A stretch of DNA of 64,000 nucleotides from Lachnospiraceae bacterium (GCA_019422065.1 JAHZEA010000002.1:119850-183849); one strand, 5' to 3'. Counted from the stretch's first letter, positions 7,541 through 16,156 are shown. Notes: generated from the sequence alone by a model not told the origin. Numbers and translations are program-made.

Positions 7541-8695
7541 TTACATTAATTCTGTGTTTGTCAGCTCCTCAGAAAGAAGCATATGGCTGTAAACACTGCT
7601 TAAAAGTGTATTTTCTTTTTCGGCTACATTATACTGGGCTGTTAAAAGCTCATAATACGATGCATTTCCGCTGAGGTACTTAACCTGTACTCTCTCAAAT
7701 TCATCCTGAAGCAATTTTAATTCATCAAGTCCAGATGTATAATTTTTTTCTTCCTGAACAATGGAGTTATATTTTTGATACAAAGACTCATAAACACTGT
7801 TTTTTGCATCTTCATAACTCATTTCGGCTGAGTTTAAGCTGTTTTGTGCCGATTGGTAGCCGCCTATTTCAGAACTGTTTAAAGGCGTAAGCTTTGATGT
7901 TTGCTTTGATGTTTCATAACTCTTTTCCGCCTGTCTTACAGAGTTGCTTGAAGCAACTTTTCCGTTAATATAGCTTTCAACCGGTATATCCAGCTCAAAA
8001 GGCTCATAAACGGCATCCATTACAAAGTTATATCTTTTGTTTATGTCTGTACCCATTAATATATTTAAAGAAACATATTCCAGTTCAAGAGTATCTTTTT
8101 GTGTTTCAAGCTGTTCCTTGGCTGTATTATAGGCTAGATTAAGGTTATCATACTCGCTTTGAGATATTTTACCATTTGAGAGCTTTATTTTTGAAAGAGC
8201 CAGATTATACTCATCGTTTTTAAGTGCCATTTCCGACAAAGCAATACTTCTTTGAAGCTCAATAATATTAATATACGACTCTTTCATTGAATGTTTAACG
8301 CTTTCCTCCTGAGCAACTATAGAAAGCTCACTGTTCTGATAACTGCTTTGGGAGTTTAAAAAGCTTATTAAGCCCGAAAAACCGTCTGATGAATAAGCCT
8401 CAAGGTACTGTATTTCAAGCTGTGTTTCGGCAAGGTCCATACTTGCTTTAAGGTTATTAAGCGAAGAGCTGTTTCTCAGCGCTTTTTCTACAGCCTCGTC
8501 AAATGTTAAAGTTTCCAAATCCTCATCATACTGACTGGTTATAAAAGTACTGAACTGCTCAGTAAGGTCGGTTTGCTCCTGCTCTGCTGTTGTTTCTTCG
8601 GTTGTTTCAGTTGTGCTTTCATCTGCGGCAAAAGAATTTACAGGTGAAAATGCCATAAATACGGCAATTAAAACAGCCAAATATCTTTTTTTCAT
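7541..8695 (-). CDS. TolC-family (outer-membrane-efflux-like) exported protein
   Basis: The 384-residue protein begins with a signal peptide (MKKRYLAVLIAVFMAF to FAA, about residues 1-24), then a Thr/Glu-rich linker, then long helical segments with the repeated heptad character of the TolC/OEP family (for example EALRNSSSLNNLKASMDLAE and AQYNVAEKENTLLSSVYS). It is shorter than classical TolC (about 450-490), and beta-barrel segments are not obvious. It is the last gene of an operon with MacB-like ATPase/permease and a MacA-like adaptor, so it probably extends that exporter across the wall. The ATG at 8695 has AAGGA upstream. Fold assignment is reasonable; an outer-membrane location is doubtful in an SLH-bearing Firmicute. 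Confidence 0.75.
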   Translation of the reverse strand: MKKRYLAVLIAVFMAFSPVNSFAADESTTETTEETTAEQEQTDLTEQFSTFITSQYDEDLETLTFDEAVEKALRNSSSLNNLKASMDLAETQLEIQYLEAYSSDGFSGLISFLNSQSSYQNSELSIVAQEESVKHSMKESYINIIELQRSIALSEMALKNDEYNLALSKIKLSNGKISQSEYDNLNLAYNTAKEQLETQKDTLELEYVSLNILMGTDINKRYNFVMDAVYEPFELDIPVESYINGKVASSNSVRQAEKSYETSKQTSKLTPLNSSEIGGYQSAQNSLNSAEMSYEDAKNSVYESLYQKYNSIVQEEKNYTSGLDELKLLQDEFERVQVKYLSGNASYYELLTAQYNVAEKENTLLSSVYSHMLLSEELTNTELM

Positions 8696-8708
8696 TAACT
8701 CACATCCT

Positions 8709-9923
8709 TTACTCAAACCTAAGAGCTTCTATAGGGTCTAAAAGTGCGGCCTTATTAGCTGGGGCAACGCCGAAAATTATACCTATAAGCATTGATATGC
8801 CTACAGCTCCTACTATTGCCGTTACACTCATAACTGGTGCGATTCCTACAAGGTTTCCTACAAATACTGAGCCTATATAGCCTATTATAAGTCCGCTTAT
8901 GCCGCCCATGCCAGTAAGTATAATTGCCTCTGTTATAAACTGAAGGCGTATATCCCTGTTTTTGGCGCCTATAGCTTTTCTTATACCTATCTCACGTGTT
9001 CTTTCAGTAACCGTAACCATCATTATGTTCATAACACCTATGCCGCCTACCAAAAGTGAAATTGCCGCTACAAAGCTTATAAACAGCGTTACGTACGAAA
9101 GTATGGAGTTAATGGATTCTACCATATCAGTAGTATCCATAATATAATACTTATCCTCGTTGCCATGGAAATCTTCCAAAGCCGCAATTATTTTTTCCTG
9201 CATAACTTCGCTTTGGCTTGCGTCAGTTAAAATTATTGATATACCGCCTAAGTTAGAGCCGGTAAATACTTTCATACATGTAGTTATAGGCATAACTATG
9301 TTTTCCGGATACTCATCGCTGTAATTTGCTGAGGAAGAATCTGTGTTTTCAGTAATACCAACTACAGTAAGCTTTGTTGTGCCCTTCCATGACTTAATTT
9401 TTATTTTCTCACCTATAACATCTTCGTTGCAGTAGCCAAACACCTTTAACGCCGTTGTATCCTGAATCACACACACATTATTACGCATTTCAACGTCGTT
9501 ATCGGATATATATCTGCCATACAAAACATTATCATTATTTATATATTTATAGTCACCTGTTGCACCTGTTACATTTGCCCTATTTGTTTCTGTAGGGTCC
9601 AAAAGTTTTACATATGCATTAGAACCGGAGTATGTAGGGGAAATATATTCTATACCGTCAAGCTCTTTAAGCATATAGTAATCATCCATTGTAAGAAGGT
9701 CACGTGTTTCAATATCCCTTGAGCTTACAAGACTTACCTGAAGTGTACCAGTGCCGAAGCTTTCAAACTCCTCCTCCATAGCCGCCTGAGAGCCGTTTCC
9801 TATAGCAACTATTATAATAACGCTTGCTATACCTATTATAATGCCAAGCATTGTAAGGAATGTCCTCATTTTGTTTGAAAACACATTAAAGAAAGATGAT
9901 TTAATGCACTCGTAAATATTCAA
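8709..9923 (-). CDS. MacB-like ABC transporter permease (FtsX fold)
   Basis: The 404-residue membrane protein has one N-terminal helix (MRTFLTMLGIIIGIASVIII, about 19-38), a large extracytoplasmic MacB_PCD domain (about 45-270), and three C-terminal helices starting near VTLFISFVAAISLLVGGIGV, with the conserved MMVTVTERTREIGIRKAIGA loop. This is the MacB/mechanotransmission type that drives export from the outer leaflet or periplasm rather than classical import. The start is a TTG that overlaps the stop of the ATPase gene; GGAGGG lies 9 nt upstream. It works with the next-door ATPase and adaptor. Substrate (antibiotic, peptide or lipid) is unknown. Confidence 0.92.
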   Translation of the reverse strand: MNIYECIKSSFFNVFSNKMRTFLTMLGIIIGIASVIIIVAIGNGSQAAMEEEFESFGTGTLQVSLVSSRDIETRDLLTMDDYYMLKELDGIEYISPTYSGSNAYVKLLDPTETNRANVTGATGDYKYINNDNVLYGRYISDNDVEMRNNVCVIQDTTALKVFGYCNEDVIGEKIKIKSWKGTTKLTVVGITENTDSSSANYSDEYPENIVMPITTCMKVFTGSNLGGISIILTDASQSEVMQEKIIAALEDFHGNEDKYYIMDTTDMVESINSILSYVTLFISFVAAISLLVGGIGVMNIMMVTVTERTREIGIRKAIGAKNRDIRLQFITEAIILTGMGGISGLIIGYIGSVFVGNLVGIAPVMSVTAIVGAVGISMLIGIIFGVAPANKAALLDPIEALRFE

Positions 9924-10633
9924 GACACTATTCCCTCCCTTAATGTACGGTTTTCAACTGGTTTATCGCTTATTATGTCGCCGTCTTTAAAAACAACAAT
10001 TCTTTTTGTAAACTGCGCCACATCAGGCTCATGGGTAACCATTACAACAGTAACTCCTTCATCGTTAAGCTGCTGGAAAATACCCATTACCTCATAAGTT
10101 GACTTTGTGTCAAGGTTACCAGTAGGCTCATCAGCCATTAATATAGAAGGGTCATTAACCAATGCCCTAGCTATGGCAACCCTTTGCCTTTGACCGCCTG
10201 AAAGCTCATTTGGCTTATGATAAATTCGCTTTTCAAGACCTACTTTTGTAAGAGCCTCTATGGCTCTTTCCCTGCGTTGTTTTCTGCCTATACCGGCATA
10301 AACCATAGGCAGCTCAACGTTTTCTACCGAAGAAAGCTTTGGCAGAAGATTAAATGACTGAAAGACAAAGCCTATTTTTTTGTTTCTAATATCTGCAAGT
10401 CGGCTTTCATTAAACCGCGCAACGTCTTCGTCTTCAATAAAGTAGTGACCTTCCGTTGGCCTATCAAGGCAGCCTAAAATATTCATCATAGTACTTTTGC
10501 CTGAACCACTGGTGCCCATTATAGATACAAACTCGCCTTTTTCTATAGTTAGGTTAATATTTTTAATAGCCATAACAGCAAGCTCGCCTTGATTATATTT
10601 TTTACAAATGTTATCTAATGTCAGCAATGCCAT
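9920..10633 (-). CDS. MacB/LolD-like ABC transporter ATP-binding protein
   Basis: The 237-residue ATPase has Walker A GTSGSGKSTMMN (about residues 36-47), Q-loop FVFQSFNLLPKLS, signature LSGGQRQRVAIARAL, Walker B ILMADEPTGNLD and the His switch VMVTHEPDVA. These are typical of the MacB/LolD/FtsE group. It energises the FtsX-type permease encoded immediately downstream, with a 4-nt overlap. The ATG follows GGGAG by 7 nt. Gene order adaptor, ATPase, permease, TolC-like protein defines one four-gene export operon. Confidence 0.95.
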   Translation of the reverse strand: MALLTLDNICKKYNQGELAVMAIKNINLTIEKGEFVSIMGTSGSGKSTMMNILGCLDRPTEGHYFIEDEDVARFNESRLADIRNKKIGFVFQSFNLLPKLSSVENVELPMVYAGIGRKQRRERAIEALTKVGLEKRIYHKPNELSGGQRQRVAIARALVNDPSILMADEPTGNLDTKSTYEVMGIFQQLNDEGVTVVMVTHEPDVAQFTKRIVVFKDGDIISDKPVENRTLREGIVS

Positions 10634-10658
10634 ATTAACACTCCCGTTTCATTTACTA

Positions 10659-12185
10659 TTAGCCTCTTGGGCCGCCGCCTCCGCCGCCCATAGGCATACC
10701 GCCGCCTCCGCCGCCGGAAGGAGCACCACCGCCGCCTAACACACCATCAAGCATACTGCCTTCTGATGATTGGCCGGAAGAACCATCAGACGTGCTTTGC
10801 ATTGTGGCATAGTCCGAAAGGTTTTTGCCAGCTTCCATATTGGAATCTGGACTTTCTACTATAACATCATCAGCTGTAAGACCGCTTACAATCTGTATAT
10901 TCATATCATCGCTTACGCCTATTTCAATATTGCGTTTTTCAATAACGCCGGCATCATTTACAACATATACGTAGTGTCCGTCGTTTTCAGTATCTGCCAT
11001 TACGGCTGAAATAGGTACATAGTCAGCATCCTGTAAGCTTACGGTTATAAATTCCATATCAAACTCCATGCCCGGCTTTATAAGGTCATCATTATCTGTT
11101 AAGTGCACAAGTACCGGAACAACGGTTTCACTGCCGCTTATTGTGCTTTGGCTTTCGGCTGTAGGCTCTATTTTTGTAACTGTGCCGTGATAAATTTTAT
11201 CTTCTATGCCGTCTGATGTAAGCTCAACATCCTGACCAACGGCAATTTTAGCTATATCGTATTCACTTACATAAGCAAGTACGTCAAGGTTAGTTAAATC
11301 AGCTATTTTCATTATAGCTGTAGAGTCAGTAAGCATCTGGCCTTCAACGGCGCTGCTTTCTATAATGGTACCGCTTATAGGGCTATATGTAGATTCTGTA
11401 AGCTTTGCCAAATTGTCCTGTGCTTCAGCTAAATTCATTTCAGCTGTTTCAACAGTATTAAGCTGTTTTTGGTAACTGTTCATTGTAGAAGCATCATTAA
11501 GCCTGTTCTGACCGTTTTCTAAGTTAAGATTAGCTGTTTCAAGGGCAAGCTGAGCTGATTCAAGGTTATCCTCCAAAGTTTCCTTATTTTTAACCAAATC
11601 GTTATATGTTTTTTCAGCTGTGTCATACTCGCTTTGGCTTATACCGCCCATTTCCAACATCTGTTTTGAATAGTCTAAATCTTCTTTAGCGTCTGCTATA
11701 TCTTCTTCGTTGTCATCAATAGCTTTTTGCGCCTCAGTTAATGCTTGCTCAGCACTTACAACTTTTGTTTGAAGGTCTAAAAGCTCTGTGCCTTCGGCTG
11801 GAGTTACAATACTTTCCAGTTCAAGGTTAGCATTATCAAGGGTTATCTGTGCTGATGTTACTTTGTTTTGAAGCTCTTTTTTATCGTCTTCAATATCATA
11901 TGTAACAAGAAGCTGGCCTTCCTCTACATAGTCGCCTACTTCAGCAAAAACTTCCTTTACTTCCTGTGAAAGCTCAATAAATATAGAGTATTCATCGGCT
12001 GCCTGTACTGTACCCGACGCCGTTACCCTTTGCTCAATATCACCTTTCTGCATGCTTGTTGTAGTTGGCATAACTGGCGTTGGCGCTGACTTTCCGTTGT
12101 CTTTGTTTGCTGCCCACACAGCTACTGCCGCTACTACAACTACCGCCGCCACTACAATGGCTATTACTTTTTTCCGTCCTTTCAT
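10659..12185 (-). CDS. MacA-like membrane-fusion adaptor with glycine-rich tail
   Basis: The 508-residue adaptor has an N-terminal membrane anchor (about residues 4-25, VIAIVVAAVVVVAAVAVWAA), a biotinyl-lipoyl-like barrel-sandwich half, a long helical hairpin (about 85-245), the returning lipoyl half (YSPISGTIIESSAVEGQML), beta-barrel and membrane-proximal domains. It bridges the MacB-like permease to the exterior component. The C-terminus ends in about 30 residues of almost only Gly, Pro, Met and Ala, unusual for the family. The ATG at 12185 is preceded by AGGAG at 11 nt; the upstream extension has no better site. It is the first gene of the operon. Confidence 0.9.
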   Translation of the reverse strand: MKGRKKVIAIVVAAVVVVAAVAVWAANKDNGKSAPTPVMPTTTSMQKGDIEQRVTASGTVQAADEYSIFIELSQEVKEVFAEVGDYVEEGQLLVTYDIEDDKKELQNKVTSAQITLDNANLELESIVTPAEGTELLDLQTKVVSAEQALTEAQKAIDDNEEDIADAKEDLDYSKQMLEMGGISQSEYDTAEKTYNDLVKNKETLEDNLESAQLALETANLNLENGQNRLNDASTMNSYQKQLNTVETAEMNLAEAQDNLAKLTESTYSPISGTIIESSAVEGQMLTDSTAIMKIADLTNLDVLAYVSEYDIAKIAVGQDVELTSDGIEDKIYHGTVTKIEPTAESQSTISGSETVVPVLVHLTDNDDLIKPGMEFDMEFITVSLQDADYVPISAVMADTENDGHYVYVVNDAGVIEKRNIEIGVSDDMNIQIVSGLTADDVIVESPDSNMEAGKNLSDYATMQSTSDGSSGQSSEGSMLDGVLGGGGAPSGGGGGGMPMGGGGGGPRG

Positions 12186-12385
12186 ATCCGGTACCACTCC
12201 TAAACACAAATAATTAACACACTGCATCTATATTAAAAACAGCTTTGTTACCGCTGCCTTTTAATAAAATTATAGAGCGCTTCTTTGTTTTAAGTATGAC
12301 TACAATGTGATGGTTATGTGAAAAAATTTATAAAATACTGTGTTTTTTAATGACTCATTTGTTAAAATAGCAGACAAATAAAAAG

Positions 12386-12415
12386 AAAAAAAGCCCCCCG
12401 GATACTAAGTATCCG
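12386..12415 (-). terminator. Terminator after the 2-oxoacid oxidoreductase operon
   Basis: The stem CGGATACT/AGTATCCG (12399-12406 with 12408-12415) is followed on the minus strand by a G-run and then a long T-tract. It lies 55 nt past the gamma-subunit stop. The rest of the gap (12186-12385) holds the upstream region of the adaptor gene, with no clear promoter. Confidence 0.6.
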
Positions 12416-12470
12416 AAAAGCCTTTTTTCGTGTGTGTGTGTTTCTTTTGTGGTTTTATATGGTTGGTAAA

Positions 12471-12995
12471 TTACTTAACATAGTCATATCCAGCCTCGAG
12501 AGCTTTAATATTAGCCTCTACGAGTGCAGGTTTCATTTTCATTTTGATAACTTCTTTAGCGTCATCAAGTGTAATGATATCAAGTGTTTTAACAACAGCG
12601 CCAAGAGCAACCATGTTTGCTGATTTAGCTGTAGCAACATCTGTAGCTATCTGTGTAAAAGGAATCTCTACTACTTTGATATCTGTTCTTTCAGCTTTTT
12701 TATCAATCATAGAACTGTTTATAATAAGTGTGCCGCCTGCTTTAACTTTGCCTTCGTAATCAATAAGTGATTTCTCATCCATTACAAGTACAGTGTCAGC
12801 CTCTGAAATAATCATAGAGCCAATCTCTTCTGATATTACAACCTGGCAGCTAGCGCGGCCGCCTCTTTTTTCCTGACCATAAGCAGGTGAAAGAGTTACA
12901 TTATATCCTTTTTTTGATGCGGCTGTGCAGGCCATTTTTCCCATAAGGATAGTACCCTGTCCGCCGATACCTGAAAAAATAAGTTCACTTTTCAT
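12471..12995 (-). CDS. 2-oxoacid:ferredoxin oxidoreductase, gamma subunit
   Basis: The 174-residue protein is the gamma (pyruvate/ketoisovalerate oxidoreductase catalytic, POR) subunit, with the N-terminal motif IFSGIGGQGTILMGKMA, which contacts CoA and cofactors, and the conserved AYGQEKRGGRASCQVVIS segment. With the other three subunits it oxidatively decarboxylates a 2-oxoacid to the acyl-CoA and reduces ferredoxin in the cytosol. It is the last gene of the delta-alpha-beta-gamma operon, 2 nt after the beta gene. The substrate could be 2-oxoisovalerate or 2-oxoglutarate; sequence alone does not decide. Confidence 0.93.
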   Translation of the reverse strand: MKSELIFSGIGGQGTILMGKMACTAASKKGYNVTLSPAYGQEKRGGRASCQVVISEEIGSMIISEADTVLVMDEKSLIDYEGKVKAGGTLIINSSMIDKKAERTDIKVVEIPFTQIATDVATAKSANMVALGAVVKTLDIITLDDAKEVIKMKMKPALVEANIKALEAGYDYVK

Positions 12996-12997
12996 AA

Positions 12998-13747
12998 TTA
13001 TTTCTCCTCCTGTCCGCGATCCTTGAATACGCCAAGTGGGAACTGTTTTGTAACTACATCATCAATCCACTTGATAGCCTGTACCGGTTTAACTTTCCAG
13101 CCTGTAGGACATGGGGAAAGAATTTCTACAAATGAAAGTCCTTTGCCTTCCATCTGATATTTGAAAGCTTTTTTAATAGCTGCTTTTGTCTTTCTGATGT
13201 TTGCAGGTGAATTTACAGTAACACGCTCGCTGTAGTAGCACTCTGGAAGGTTACCAATAATTTCAGCCATGTTTACAGGGTTACCTGTGTTAACTTCGGC
13301 ACGGCCGTAAGGTGTTGTTGTTGTAACCTGATCCATAAGTGTTGTAGGAGCCATCTGGCCGCCTGTCATACCATAGATTGAGTTGTTAACGAAAATTACT
13401 GTAAATTTCTCGCCTCTGATGCCGGCATGCATAATTTCTGCCATACCTTCTGAAACCATGTCGCCGTCGCCCTGGTATACAATAACAAGGTCTTCAGGAC
13501 AAGCTCTCTTAAGACCTGTTCCAACAGCTGGAGCACGGCCATGAAGTGCACAGATAGAGTCTGCTTTAAAATACTTGTCAGCGTAAACTGAACATCCGAT
13601 AGGCCAGATAAGAACAGTTTTCTCAACAAGATTTTCTTCCTCAATAATTTCACCGATAAGTTTATTAATAATACCGTGGCCACAGCCGCCGCAGTATTTC
13701 ATATATTCGTCTGTAAAGACCTCAGGTCTCTTATATACTATACTCAT
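12998..13747 (-). CDS. 2-oxoacid:ferredoxin oxidoreductase, beta (TPP-binding) subunit
   Basis: The 249-residue protein carries the thiamine-diphosphate binding core: YCGGCGHGIINKLIGE (about residues 18-33), the GIGCS-like IGCSVYADKYF, ALHGRAPAVGTGLKRA and the Mg/TPP motif GDGDMVSEGMAEIMHA with NNSIYGMTGGQ. It binds the 2-oxoacid carbonyl through TPP. It follows the alpha gene by 18 nt. The start has GGGGTGA upstream. Its codon usage, like the other three subunits, looks biased toward a restricted set, suggesting strong expression. Confidence 0.94.
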   Translation of the reverse strand: MSIVYKRPEVFTDEYMKYCGGCGHGIINKLIGEIIEEENLVEKTVLIWPIGCSVYADKYFKADSICALHGRAPAVGTGLKRACPEDLVIVYQGDGDMVSEGMAEIMHAGIRGEKFTVIFVNNSIYGMTGGQMAPTTLMDQVTTTTPYGRAEVNTGNPVNMAEIIGNLPECYYSERVTVNSPANIRKTKAAIKKAFKYQMEGKGLSFVEILSPCPTGWKVKPVQAIKWIDDVVTKQFPLGVFKDRGQEEK

Positions 13748-13765
13748 CTTATTGTCACCCCCTGA

Positions 13766-14818
13766 TTATTTGTAAAGCTCGCAAAGCTTGTTGTAGATTT
13801 CTACAGGTGACGGAATCATACCGCCGAGTCTGCCGTAGAACTCAACAGAAGCATTATCGTTTACTGTTATCTTAACATCGTTTACCATCTGTCCAGCATT
13901 AAGCTCTGCTACGAAGAATTTCTTACCTTTTCCTATGTAGTTAGCAAAAGCTTTCTCTGGGAACGGCCAAATTGTAATAGGTCTAATCATACCTACTTTC
14001 ATGCCGTCTTTTCTTGCGAGCTTAACAGCGTCAAGGCAAACTCTTGCCATTGTGCCGAAAGCAACAACTATAATGTCAGCATCTGCTGTTTCAATTTCTT
14101 CCCATCTCTGCTCGTTTTCTCTAATTTCAGCGTATTTAGCCTGAAGAGCAAGGTTAAATCTTTCCCACTGCTCAGGACCGTCACCACATGTTGTAATATC
14201 GTTGTGATGACCTCTGCCGTTGATACCGTCTACAGCCCAGTCAGCTCTGCCCTTAGGCTCTACTCTTTCAGGAAGAACAACGTTTTCCATCATTTTAGCA
14301 ATTGTACCGTCGCTGGCAACAACTACAGGGTTTCTGTATTTTTCAGCAAGGTCAAAAGCAAGAGGTGCAAAGTCAGCATATTCCTGTACTGAATAAGGTG
14401 CAAGAACTATTGTGTTGTAGTCACCATGTCCGCCGCCTTTTGTAAGCTGGTTGTAGTCACCCTGTGAACCAAGGATTTCACCATCGGCAGGACCTGGACG
14501 CATACAGTCAACAATAACAGCTGGAAGGCTTGCAGCTGACATATAGCTCATAGCCTCGCAGCCAAGTGAGAAACCTGGGCCTGCTGTAGCTGTCATACCT
14601 CTTTTACCTGTAGCAGCAACACCTGCTACCATGTTGAAAGCTGAAACTTCTGTTTCTGCCTGTATAAATGTAAGTCCCTCTGTAGGAGCTTTTTTAGCGT
14701 AATATTCTGGAATTTCACTTGATGGTGTAATAGGATAACCAAAGAAATATTTACATCCTGAACGGATAGCCGCTTCAGCGAAGGCTTCGTTACCCTGCAT
14801 AAAAACTTTATCTGCCAT
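13766..14818 (-). CDS. vorB: 2-oxoacid:ferredoxin oxidoreductase, alpha subunit (VorB-type)
   Basis: The 350-residue alpha subunit has the pyrimidine-binding domain of the TPP site (GNEAFAEAAIRSGCKYFFGY, ITPSSEIPEY, and QAETEVSAFNMVAGVAATGK), the ATAGPGFSLGCEAMSY loop, and a transketolase C-terminal-like domain (about 230-350). Such proteins are usually annotated as 3-methyl-2-oxobutanoate dehydrogenase subunit VorB, but close relatives act on 2-oxoglutarate. The pathway would be branched-chain amino-acid fermentation or acyl-CoA synthesis. It follows the ferredoxin-like subunit by 14 nt, with a GGGGAGGG site before the ATG. Confidence 0.9.
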   Translation of the reverse strand: MADKVFMQGNEAFAEAAIRSGCKYFFGYPITPSSEIPEYYAKKAPTEGLTFIQAETEVSAFNMVAGVAATGKRGMTATAGPGFSLGCEAMSYMSAASLPAVIVDCMRPGPADGEILGSQGDYNQLTKGGGHGDYNTIVLAPYSVQEYADFAPLAFDLAEKYRNPVVVASDGTIAKMMENVVLPERVEPKGRADWAVDGINGRGHHNDITTCGDGPEQWERFNLALQAKYAEIRENEQRWEEIETADADIIVVAFGTMARVCLDAVKLARKDGMKVGMIRPITIWPFPEKAFANYIGKGKKFFVAELNAGQMVNDVKITVNDNASVEFYGRLGGMIPSPVEIYNKLCELYK

Positions 14819-14832
14819 TTTGAACCCTCCCC

Positions 14833-15045
14833 TTAAACATTCTTTTCTACTGTTATAGCGCCCTCAGGACAAACTGTAGCGCATATACCGCAGGCGATAC
14901 AATCAGTCATGTCAACAGCTTCAACAGCATAATATCCCATTTTATTAACAGTTTCGCTCTTTTTAAGTATTGTCTTTTTTGGACAGAAATGCAGGCAGTA
15001 CTCGCATTCCTTGCACATTTCCCGGTTTACTGTAACTCGGTTCAT
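14833..15045 (-). CDS. 2-oxoacid:ferredoxin oxidoreductase, delta (2x[4Fe-4S]) subunit
   Basis: The 70-residue ferredoxin-like protein contains two CxxCxxCxxxCP cluster motifs, CKECEYCLHFCP (about residues 11-22) and CIACGICATVCP (about 49-60), so it should hold two [4Fe-4S] clusters and pass electrons from the TPP site to external ferredoxin. It is the first gene of the operon, with GAGAGGAG 8 nt before the ATG. Upstream is a leader of about 130 nt and a consensus promoter. Confidence 0.94.
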   Translation of the reverse strand: MNRVTVNREMCKECEYCLHFCPKKTILKKSETVNKMGYYAVEAVDMTDCIACGICATVCPEGAITVEKNV

Positions 15046-15180
15046 ATTAAAACTCCTCTCCAGCTTATGTATTTCCGGCCTATCCGGAATTGACTGATAT
15101 TAAAGCGTACCTTTTAAGGCACCGCCAAAGTTACAAGGCTAATTGTTCTAAATATTAGAAAGCCTTTCTGTTTTTCTTAC
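15046..15180 (-). promoter_or_regulatory. Structured 5' leader of the 2-oxoacid oxidoreductase operon
   Basis: Between the predicted transcription start (about 15180) and the delta-subunit gene, the minus strand can fold several helices: an AGGC/GCCT outer pair enclosing TTCTAA-ATA-TTAGAA (15146-15160), a GTGCCTT/AAGGTAC hairpin around 15105-15121, and TCCGG/CCGGA (15073-15087). No T-tract terminator is seen. It does not match a riboswitch class I know. The TTCTAA dyad could instead be a DNA operator for the divergent IclR protein. Confidence 0.4.
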
Positions 15181-15186
15181 AACATC

Positions 15187-15215
15187 ATTATAATTATCAT
15201 TTTAATTAATGTCAA
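15187..15215 (-). promoter_or_regulatory. Consensus promoter of the 2-oxoacid oxidoreductase operon
   Basis: The minus strand shows TTGACA (15215-15210), exactly 17 nt, then TATAAT (15192-15187), a perfect sigma-A consensus, consistent with strong expression of the operon. Confidence 0.85.
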
Positions 15216-15248
15216 TGATATTTTAATAATAAAACGTAACAGATTTTC

Positions 15249-15277
15249 TTTACAATTTTGATATAAATCTATATAAT
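15249..15277 (+). promoter_or_regulatory. Promoter of the IclR gene (and possibly the hem operon)
   Basis: TTTACA (15249-15254), a 17-nt spacer and TATAAT (15272-15277) precede the IclR start by about 45 nt. It is back-to-back with the oxidoreductase promoter. Confidence 0.7.
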
Positions 15278-15322
15278 AGTTATATCATTCTATTATTCAG
15301 AACGTATTTGGAGGTAATTTTT

Positions 15323-16117
15323 ATGAGCGATTTTAAGCATGTGCCTAAATATCCTGTTCAAACTTTAGGTAAAGCGCTTGATATTTTGGAATATATAAAA
15401 AACAACCCATCAAGTGAAGGTATATCACTTACAGAAATAAGCTCCGCTCTTAACATAGGCAAAAGCGGAGTACACAGACTTCTTGACACACTTATGGCTT
15501 ATGACTTTGTAGAGAAAATAAACGGCGTTTCACCTGCCTACAGACTGGGCTGGGGCCTTTTTAACGCCGGAAACGCTGTACCTAAACAGCACACACTTAA
15601 TGGAGCAAACTATGTGCCTACTATAGAAAAACTGTGCAATACTTTTTTTGAAACAACAAACTTAGGCATACTCAACAATTACGAGGCTATTATTATATGC
15701 AAAATGGAGCCGGCCAGAATGCTTCGCACAAACACACAGGTAGGCGAAAGAGAGCCTATATACTCCACAGCCCTTGGCAAACTTTTTATGAGCGACATGC
15801 CGGAAAAAGAAATTGACAACTATTTAGAGCGCACAACACTTAAAAAACTTGCTTCCAATACAATTACCGACCGAGACAAGCTCTTGGAGGCTTTAGAAAA
15901 AGTGCGCCAGCAGGACTTTGCAGTTGATAACGAGGAGTTTGTGGACGGAATGATATGTCTTGCAATGCCTATACGTGACTTTACAGGCCATATTGTAGCC
16001 GGCATAAGCATAAGCGGACCTTCCAAAAGAATGACAAAAGAAAAAATAGGCGAGATTTCACCTGTTTTAAGGCAGGCATGTCTTGGAATTTCTCAGTTCA
16101 TGGGTTATACTAAGTAA
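15323..16117 (+). CDS. IclR-family transcriptional regulator
   Basis: The 264-residue protein has an N-terminal winged helix (about residues 8-72; SLTEISSALNIGKSGVHRLL is the recognition region) and a C-terminal IclR effector domain (about 80-255; YSTALGKLFMSDM and GISISGPSKRM are typical). IclR proteins bind small organic acids and regulate neighbouring catabolic operons. The ATG at 15323 follows GGAGG by 7-8 nt; the TTG at 15308 overlaps the ribosome site. It is divergent from the oxidoreductase operon, its most likely target, and lies 39 nt upstream of hemA in the same direction, so it may share a transcript with the hem genes. Confidence 0.9.
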   Translation: MSDFKHVPKYPVQTLGKALDILEYIKNNPSSEGISLTEISSALNIGKSGVHRLLDTLMAYDFVEKINGVSPAYRLGWGLFNAGNAVPKQHTLNGANYVPTIEKLCNTFFETTNLGILNNYEAIIICKMEPARMLRTNTQVGEREPIYSTALGKLFMSDMPEKEIDNYLERTTLKKLASNTITDRDKLLEALEKVRQQDFAVDNEEFVDGMICLAMPIRDFTGHIVAGISISGPSKRMTKEKIGEISPVLRQACLGISQFMGYTK

Positions 16118-16156
16118 TTATAAATTAATTACTGTTATAAACGGAGACATAACCCT

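Noticed and set aside
10670..10740. Repeated GCC-rich run as a CRISPR-like or tandem repeat
   Set aside because: It is the coding sequence of the glycine-rich adaptor tail; units are codons, with no spacers.
12399..12415. GGATACTAAGTATCC dyad as an operator for the adaptor gene
   Set aside because: It lies just past the oxidoreductase operon and is followed by a T-tract in that direction, so a terminator explains it better.
13396..13683. Second minus-strand frame inside the TPP-binding subunit gene
   Set aside because: Out of frame with the conserved TPP motifs and without its own ribosome site.
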